From DATLAN01 sp035527455 (GTDB lineage Bacteria > Planctomycetota > Planctomycetia > Pirellulales > Thermoguttaceae): a stretch of DNA of 6,089 nucleotides. The stretch's first letter is position 1. The number at the start of each line of letters is the position of its first letter. Below, piece after piece: positions 1 through 4,350 of this stretch. Position numbers and translations under genes: made by a program. The stretch is taken from NCBI GenBank assembly GCA_035527455.1, contig DATLAN010000021.1, forward strand, positions 1 to 6,089, written 5' to 3'. Under the pieces are notes generated by a model. It did not search any database. It was not told the DNA's origin and was given only the letters and a program-made list of their open reading frames with translations.

Positions 1-2673
1 CCCAAGCCGGGCGTGATGGACCCGGTGGCCCAGAGCGCGCTGGCGGCCATCGCCGATTTCGACATCCAGGCCGACGCGGTCCGCACGCTCAAGAAGTATT
101 GGATCGGCGGACTCTCCGACGAACAGCTCGAGCCGCTCTGCTCGAAGATCCTCGCCAACGACGCCATCGAACAGGTGATCGTCGGCCCGTTGGACTTCGA
201 TCGTCTGGAAGTCGGCTCGCCCTACGAGTTCAAGTTGCTGACCGTACCGATCCGGGTGATGGACGAAAAGGCGCTGGAGCGATTGGCCCTGGAAGGGCAA
301 CTCTACCTGTCGCCGGCGGAGATGCAGACCATCCAGGCCCATTATCGATCGCTGGGCCGCGATACGACCGACGTCGAGCTGGAGACGATCGCCCAGACCT
401 GGAGCGAGCATTGCAGCCACAAGACGCTGGCCGGGCGGATCCGCTACCAGGACCCCGACGGCGAGCGGCGATTCGAGAACATGCTCAAGGAGACGATCTT
501 TGCCGCCACCGTCGAGATCCGCGAAAAGGCCGGCCCGGCGGACTGGTGCGTGAGCGTTTTCTCCGATAACGCCGGCGTGATCCGCTTCGACGAGAAGTAC
601 AACGTCGTCTTCAAGGTCGAGACCCACAACCACCCCTCGGCCCTGGAGCCGTACGGCGGGGCCAATACGGGCATCGGCGGGGTGATCCGCGATCCGATGG
701 GCACCGGCATGGGCGCCAAGCCGATCTGCAACACCGACGTCTTCTGTTTCGCCCCACCCGATACCAGGCCCGAAGACCTGCCGCCCGGCGTGCTCCACCC
801 GCGGCGCGTAATGCGCGGCGTGGTCGAGGGCGTTCGCGACTACGGCAACCGGATGGGCATCCCCACGATCAACGGGGCGATCTATTTCGACCCGCGATAC
901 CTGGGCAACCCGTTGGTCTATTGCGGAAACGTGGGCCTGATTCCCCGCGAAAAGTCCTTCAAGCACCCCAAGCCCGGCGACCTGGCGGTGGCCGTCGGCG
1001 GGCGGACCGGACGCGACGGGATCCACGGGGCCACGTTCAGCTCGGCCGAACTGACCAGCCAAAGCGAAACCCTCTCCGGCGGGGCCGTGCAGATCGGCAA
1101 CGCCATCACCGAGAAGATGCTCCTGGACGTGCTCATGGTCGCCCGCGATCGGGGCCTGTACAACGCGGTGACCGATTGCGGCGCCGGCGGGTTCTCCAGC
1201 GCCGTGGGCGAGATGGGCGAACAGATCGGGGCCGAAGTGTGGCTGGATCGCGTGCCGCTGAAATACGAGGGCCTCTCCTACACCGAGATCTGGATTTCCG
1301 AGGCCCAGGAACGCATGACCCTTTCGGTACCGGAGGAACACTGGGAGGAACTCTCCGCCCTGTGCGCTTCCGAGGGCGTCGAGGCCACGGTGATCGGCCG
1401 GTTCGTGCCCACCGGGCGGCTGGTCTTGAAATACAACGACCGGCAGGTGGCCGATCTTTCGATGGAGTTCCTGCACGGCGGCCGCCCGCCGGTGGTTCGC
1501 GATGCCGTCTACACTCCGCCCCCGATCGAGCCGCTGGTGCTGCCGGAGAGGGAAACCTGGGATCATACCGGCGAGTTGCTGCGGATCCTCGGCTCGCTGA
1601 ACGTGGCCAGCAAGGAATGGGTGATCCGCCAGTACGACCACGAGGTGCAGGGCGGCAGCGTGATCAAGCCGCTGGTGGGCACCGAAAACGACGGGCCCGG
1701 CGACGCGGCCGTGGTGCGGCCCGTGCTCGACTCGCGGCGGGGGATCGTGATCTCCTGCGGCATGAACCCGCGGTACGGCGACCTGGACACCTACTGGATG
1801 GCGGCCGCCGCGATCGACGAGGCAATCCGCAACTGCGTGGCCGTGGGCGCCGATCCGCAGCGGATCGCGATCCTCGACAATTTTTGCTGGGGCAACACCG
1901 ACCGGCCCGAGACGCTCGGTTCGCTGGTCCGTGCGGCGCTGGCCTGCCACGATCTGGCCACCGAGTTGGGCACCCCGTTCATCAGCGGCAAGGACAGCCT
2001 GAACAACGAGTTCCGCCCGGCCGGCGCCGACGAGCCGATTTCGATCCCGCCGTCGCTGTTGATCTCGGCCATCGGACAGGTCGACGACGTGGGGCGCTGC
2101 GTGACGATGGATCTCAAAGCGCCGGGCAACTACCTCTACCAGGTCGGGCCGACGAAAAACGAGCTGGGCGGCTCGCATTTCGCCCTGGTCGAGTCGCTCT
2201 CCGGCGGGCAGGTGCCCAAGGTCGATGTGGAACGGGCGAAAAAGACGTTCGCGGCCTTGCACGAGGCGATCGACGCCGGGCTGGTCCGTGCGTGTCACGA
2301 TCTGAGCGAAGGCGGCCTGGCGGTGGCGGCGGCCGAGATGGCCTTCGCCGGCGACCTCGGCGCCCGAATCTCGCTGGCCGAGGTGCCCAAGTCGGCCGAC
2401 GCGGAAGACGCCCCGGCGGCCGTACTGTTGTTCAGCGAGTCGAACACGCGATTCCTGGTGGAAGTCCCGCCCGAGAAGGCCGGGGCCTTCGAAGCGGCCC
2501 TGGCCGAGGTGCCGCACGCGCTGATCGGCGAGGTCATCGACACGGGCAAGCTGGAGATCTTCGGCCCACCGACAACCATCCCCGATGAAGGCGGCGAAAC
2601 GGGCATCCCCTTAGTCATCGAGGCCGATCTGAAAACATTGAAAGAAGCGTGGCAAGAGCCATTGCGATGGTGA
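1..2673 (+). CDS. purL: Phosphoribosylformylglycinamidine synthase, PurS-like domain fused to PurL (5' end outside window)
   Basis: Catalytic subunit of FGAM synthase: converts FGAR, ATP and ammonia supplied by PurQ to FGAM in the cytoplasm, step 4 of purine synthesis. The frame is open from base 1, giving 890 residues to the TGA at 2671. Residues are counted from the first codon in the window. Residues 1-68 look like the rest of a PurS domain: a GVMDP motif at 4-8 and KILAND near 49-54 resemble LDPQG and KLLANT of Bacillus PurS. The PurL core follows: TWSEHCSHK (133-141), ETHNHPS (207-213), a Gly-rich GRTGRDGIHGATFSS stretch (from 334), TDCGAGGFSSAVGE (391-404), GTPFISGKDSLNNEF (657-671) and ACHDLSEGGLAVAAAEM (764-780). 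The GTG at 13 and ATG at 16 are inside the PurS domain, so the true start is probably a few tens of bases upstream of the window. purQ follows after 122 bases. The PurL identity is very secure; the PurS fusion is likely, judged from motif resemblance. Confidence 0.96.
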   Translation, partial: PKPGVMDPVAQSALAAIADFDIQADAVRTLKKYWIGGLSDEQLEPLCSKILANDAIEQVIVGPLDFDRLEVGSPYEFKLLTVPIRVMDEKALERLALEGQLYLSPAEMQTIQAHYRSLGRDTTDVELETIAQTWSEHCSHKTLAGRIRYQDPDGERRFENMLKETIFAATVEIREKAGPADWCVSVFSDNAGVIRFDEKYNVVFKVETHNHPSALEPYGGANTGIGGVIRDPMGTGMGAKPICNTDVFCFAPPDTRPEDLPPGVLHPRRVMRGVVEGVRDYGNRMGIPTINGAIYFDPRYLGNPLVYCGNVGLIPREKSFKHPKPGDLAVAVGGRTGRDGIHGATFSSAELTSQSETLSGGAVQIGNAITEKMLLDVLMVARDRGLYNAVTDCGAGGFSSAVGEMGEQIGAEVWLDRVPLKYEGLSYTEIWISEAQERMTLSVPEEHWEELSALCASEGVEATVIGRFVPTGRLVLKYNDRQVADLSMEFLHGGRPPVVRDAVYTPPPIEPLVLPERETWDHTGELLRILGSLNVASKEWVIRQYDHEVQGGSVIKPLVGTENDGPGDAAVVRPVLDSRRGIVISCGMNPRYGDLDTYWMAAAAIDEAIRNCVAVGADPQRIAILDNFCWGNTDRPETLGSLVRAALACHDLATELGTPFISGKDSLNNEFRPAGADEPISIPPSLLISAIGQVDDVGRCVTMDLKAPGNYLYQVGPTKNELGGSHFALVESLSGGQVPKVDVERAKKTFAALHEAIDAGLVRACHDLSEGGLAVAAAEMAFAGDLGARISLAEVPKSADAEDAPAAVLLFSESNTRFLVEVPPEKAGAFEAALAEVPHALIGEVIDTGKLEIFGPPTTIPDEGGETGIPLVIEADLKTLKEAWQEPLRW

Positions 2674-2690
2674 GCTGCCGATTCCGGGGT

Positions 2691-2775
2691 GTTTAGCGGG
2701 CGGGCTTGCCCGCCGTGAAGTCTGGACGTCGGCTTATGTGAGCATATCAACGGCGGGCAAGCCCGCCCGCTAAAC
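2691..2775. repeat. Family A palindromic repeat, inverted doublet between purL and purQ
   Basis: The arms 2691-2716 and 2750-2775 are perfect reverse complements over 26 bp, separated by 33 bases. The left arm begins GTTTAGCGGGCGGGCTTGCC. Each arm also folds on itself: GGCGGGC-TT-GCCCGCC gives a 7-bp stem. A transcript of this gap could therefore form either one long 26-bp hairpin or two small ones. A third copy lies at 3695-3720. The doublet takes up 85 of the 122 bases between two genes that normally act together. Two palindromic units facing each other across a spacer is the layout of REPIN elements; assigning it to that class is inference. No T-run follows the right arm, so it is a poor fit for an intrinsic terminator. 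Confidence 0.93.
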
Positions 2776-2795
2776 GGTGAACGGAAACTCCCTCC

Positions 2796-3575
2796 ATGCC
2801 CCAGCCCAACGTCCTCATCATCCGAGCCCCCGGCACGAACTGCGATCAGGAAACGGCGTTTGCCTTCGAGAAGGCCGGCGCCCGGACCGAACTCTTGCAC
2901 ATCAACCGGCTGCTGGAGAACCCCGATCTGTTCGGGCAGTTCCAGATTCTCTGCATCCCCGGCGGGTTCAGCTACGGCGACGACGTGGCCGCCGGACGTA
3001 TCCTCGGCAACCAGATCCATCACCACCTGGCCGAGCCGTTGGCCCGGTTCAAGGCCGACGGCAAGCTGATCCTGGGCATCTGCAACGGCTTTCAGGTGCT
3101 CATGAAGTCGGGCGTGCTGCTGGACGGCGATGCGGAAAACGGGCCTGCGGCCACGCTGACCTACAACGACTCGGGCAAGTTCGAGGATCGCTGGGTGCGG
3201 CTTCACGTGCGGGGCTCCAAGTCGGTCTTTCTTACAGGCATCGAGTCGATGTACCTGCCGGTCGCTCACGCGGAAGGGAAGTTCGTCACCCGGGATGAAG
3301 AGGCATTGGCGGAATTGGATGCGGCAGGGCAGTTTGTGTTGCGGTACGTGTCGCAGCGCGGGGGTGGCGGTGGTGTGGCTTATCCGGACAATCCCAACGG
3401 CTCGGTGGCCGACGTGGCGGGGATCTGCGACACGACCGGCCGGGTGCTGGGATTGATGCCGCATCCCGAGCGGCACATCGACCCCACCCATCACCCCCGT
3501 TGGACCCGCGGCGAGGCCGGCCCGGTGGGCGACGGCCTGAAGGTTTTCGTCAACGCCGTGGAGTATTTCGCTTAG
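2796..3575 (+). CDS. purQ: Phosphoribosylformylglycinamidine synthase glutaminase subunit PurQ
   Basis: Class I glutamine amidotransferase of 259 residues that hydrolyses glutamine and passes ammonia to PurL in FGAM synthase. The N-terminus has the family motif PGTNCDQET (12-20), followed by IPGGFSYGDDVAAGRI (54-69). The nucleophile is Cys96 in GICNGFQ. His223 and Glu225 in MPHPERH complete the catalytic triad. Length fits the stand-alone PurQ family, whose members are usually about 220-290 residues. A Gly run at 189-193 precedes the conserved NPNGS segment. The start is well fixed: an in-frame TGA lies at 2778-2780 and ATG 2796 is the first start codon after it. There is no convincing Shine-Dalgarno sequence: GGA at 2783-2785 is weak, and GGTGA at 2776-2780, which abuts the repeat, is too far away. 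It probably shares a transcript with purL despite the inserted repeat doublet. Confidence 0.97.
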   Translation: MPQPNVLIIRAPGTNCDQETAFAFEKAGARTELLHINRLLENPDLFGQFQILCIPGGFSYGDDVAAGRILGNQIHHHLAEPLARFKADGKLILGICNGFQVLMKSGVLLDGDAENGPAATLTYNDSGKFEDRWVRLHVRGSKSVFLTGIESMYLPVAHAEGKFVTRDEEALAELDAAGQFVLRYVSQRGGGGGVAYPDNPNGSVADVAGICDTTGRVLGLMPHPERHIDPTHHPRWTRGEAGPVGDGLKVFVNAVEYFA

Positions 3576-3614
3576 CCGGTGTTCGTTTGTTGACTGGCCG
3601 CGACGCAGCACCCG

Positions 3615-3667
3615 CGCGTAGACTTCACTAGAGTCTTACGTGGCAATTTCTGCGCGTGCAGCGCGCA
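3615..3667 (+). terminator. Possible hairpin terminator region after purQ
   Basis: Two consecutive hairpins start 40 bases after the purQ stop. The first pairs CGTAGACT (3617-3624) with AGTCTTACG (3632-3640), with one bulged base and a 7-nt loop. The second pairs TGCGCG (3651-3656) with CGCGCA (3662-3667) around a 5-nt loop. Neither is followed by a clear T-run (only ATTTC after the first), so intrinsic termination here is a guess. The stronger family B inverted repeat further on could serve instead. Confidence 0.3.
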
Positions 3668-3692
3668 TATTCGACGAGTCAAGTTATGAAAA

Positions 3693-3720
3693 CCGTTTAG
3701 CGGGCGGGCTTGCCCGCCGT
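3693..3720 (+). repeat. Family A palindromic repeat, single copy
   Basis: Bases 3695-3720 match the left arm of the 2691-2775 doublet exactly over 26 bp and in the same orientation. The match to the reverse complement of the right arm extends a little further left, over the ACC just before GTTTAG. It has the same internal GGCGGGC-TT-GCCCGCC hairpin but no inverted partner nearby. It ends two bases before the family B repeat begins at 3723. Confidence 0.9.
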
Positions 3721-3722
3721 GT

Positions 3723-3798
3723 GGGTGGCACGCCCTGAGGAACGAAGGGCGTGGCGAGCCGATCAATCACGCCCTTCGTTCCTCAGGGCGTGCCACCC
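3723..3798. repeat. Family B palindromic repeat, inverted doublet
   Basis: The arms 3723-3753 and 3768-3798 are perfect reverse complements over 31 bp with a 14-base spacer. The left arm begins GGGTGGCACGCCCTGAGGAA. Each arm has its own hairpin: CACGCCCT (3729-3736) pairs with AGGGCGTG (3746-3753) around a 9-nt loop. The sequence is unrelated to family A but the architecture is the same. A further copy lies at 4109-4140. In RNA the doublet would form a very stable hairpin and might end or stabilise the purQ transcript, but no T-run follows it. Resemblance to REPIN elements is inference. Confidence 0.93.
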
Positions 3799-3813
3799 GA
3801 CTGGATACGTTAC

Positions 3814-3835
3814 CTCTGTGCGACATCTCTGTGCG
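3814..3835 (+). repeat. 9-bp direct repeat upstream of the small gene
   Basis: CTCTGTGCG occurs at 3814-3822 and again at 3827-3835, a spacing of 13 bases. It lies just before the ribosome binding site of the 62-residue gene. It may be a chance duplication or part of a control region; nothing else supports a regulatory role. Confidence 0.4.
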
Positions 3836-3840
3836 GCGGC

Positions 3841-3847
3841 AAAGGGG
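3841..3847 (+). promoter_or_regulatory. Ribosome binding site of the 62-residue gene
   Basis: AAAGGGG lies 9 bases before the ATG at 3857. It is the clearest Shine-Dalgarno-like sequence in the window and decides the start of the small gene: the frame stays open upstream to about 3710, but that part would translate the family B repeat. Confidence 0.6.
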
Positions 3848-3856
3848 AATGGTACG

Positions 3857-4045
3857 ATGGATAAGCGAAGCGAACTGTCTGAAGCGGAATGGGCGTTGGT
3901 GGTCGAGTTGCTCGAGCACGAGCGGAGCGAGTTGCCGTCGGAGATCCGCCGGACACGCACCGCCAGCGTACGGGATGAACTGCACCGCCGGGAAGACATG
4001 GTACAAAGTCTGCTGGACCGCCTGCGGCCTGCGATGCCGGTCTGA
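3857..4045 (+). CDS. Small conserved-type hypothetical protein, 62 residues
   Basis: Function is not recognised. The 62-residue product is highly charged and predicted mainly helical. It has a SEAEWALVVELLEHERSELP stretch (8-27), then an Arg-rich middle (RRTRTASVRDELHRRED, 31-47) and a Leu-rich end (MVQSLLDRLRP, 48-58). Two amphipathic helices joined by a turn is the likely fold. There is no signal peptide, membrane segment or Cys/His metal motif. As best I recall, similar short proteins with a W-ALLVELLE-type start and paired helices occur as hypothetical proteins in Planctomycetes; that is memory, not a search. The start is ATG 3857, chosen for the AAAGGGG ribosome site, and the stop is TGA 4043-4045. 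It lies alone between a family B doublet upstream and a family B singlet downstream. The composition looks like a real protein rather than a chance frame. Confidence 0.72.
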   Translation: MDKRSELSEAEWALVVELLEHERSELPSEIRRTRTASVRDELHRREDMVQSLLDRLRPAMPV

Positions 4046-4108
4046 AACGGCTGCTGAAGGTGCCCACCAGTATCAAACGGTTCTTGGCATTGGTGCGGTG
4101 AATTCTGG

Positions 4109-4140
4109 GGGTGGCACGCCCTGAGGAACGAAGGGCGTGG
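4109..4140 (+). repeat. Family B palindromic repeat, single copy
   Basis: This is a 32-bp exact match, in the same orientation, to bases 3723-3754. The internal CACGCCCT/AGGGCGTG hairpin is kept. No intact inverted partner follows. ACGCCCTT at 4155-4162 could be what is left of one, since the intact doublet has the same word 15 bases after its left arm, but 8 bases is weak evidence. Confidence 0.9.
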
Positions 4141-4177
4141 TTCGCCGGGAAAAGACGCCCTTGGCGGATTCCCCAAT

Positions 4178-4226
4178 AATCGCGATTTGCGTTCTTCGAT
4201 CGAACCGAGTACCCTTGTTGGGTACT
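4178..4226. promoter_or_regulatory. Cluster of three small palindromes upstream of the sulfatase
   Basis: AATCGCGATT (4178-4187) and TTCGATCGAA (4195-4204) are perfect 10-bp palindromes. They are followed by a hairpin in which AGTACCC (4208-4214) pairs with GGGTACT (4220-4226) around a TTGTT loop. They could be operator sites or remnants of further repeats. Individually such short palindromes are expected by chance, so only their clustering is notable. They lie 125-173 bases before the sulfatase start. Confidence 0.35.
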
Positions 4227-4286
4227 GTCCACTAAGGCCACGGCCCAGGCGGCTGCCGAACCTCCCCCCCTGCGACTTCCATTGCG

Positions 4287-4314
4287 TCCGTGTTTCATCC
4301 GTGTTTCATCCGTG
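4287..4314 (+). repeat. 11-bp tandem repeat, about 2.5 copies
   Basis: TCCGTGTTTCA is repeated twice in tandem (4287-4297 and 4298-4308), followed by a partial TCCGTG (4309-4314). It lies 36 bases before the sulfatase ATG and so probably within its leader. Short phrases of this type (ATCCGTG..TCATCCGTGG) are, as I recall, common in intergenic DNA of Planctomycetes and related phyla; no function is evident. Confidence 0.75.
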
Positions 4315-4350
4315 GCCGACCTCCATCCACAATCACATGCGAGACGAACC

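Larger units (their letters stand above)
4046..4350. other. Intergenic region before the sulfatase
   Basis: This is a 305-base stretch without a convincing gene. In order it holds about 60 unremarkable bases, a family B repeat (4109-4140), a possible decayed partner arm (ACGCCCTT at 4155-4162), three small palindromes (4178-4226), a C-run (4264-4270) and a short tandem repeat (4287-4314). It presumably contains the sulfatase promoter and 5' leader, but I see no clear -35/-10 pair and no recognised riboswitch or RNA gene. Confidence 0.6.

Noticed and set aside
921..2588. 555-codon open frame on the plus strand inside purL
   Set aside because: It overlaps the purL core in another frame and its product is extremely Arg/Gly/Asp-rich, as expected from shifted reading of GC-rich codons.
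2295..3611. 438-codon minus-strand frame spanning the end of purL and all of purQ
   Set aside because: It runs antisense across two certain genes and through the family A repeat, and shows no conserved motif.
3590..3618. TTGACT at 3590-3595 as a -35 promoter element
   Set aside because: No TATAAT-like box lies 16-18 bases downstream; the sequence there is CGCG-rich.
2691..4140. Possible CRISPR array from the recurring 26-32 bp repeats
   Set aside because: Copies occur in both orientations, with irregular spacing, belong to two different families, and no cas gene is present.
3572..4176. Minus-strand frames containing repeated peptides such as RACHP and HGGQARPLN
   Set aside because: The shared peptides are only translations of the family A and B DNA repeats, not evidence of a protein family.
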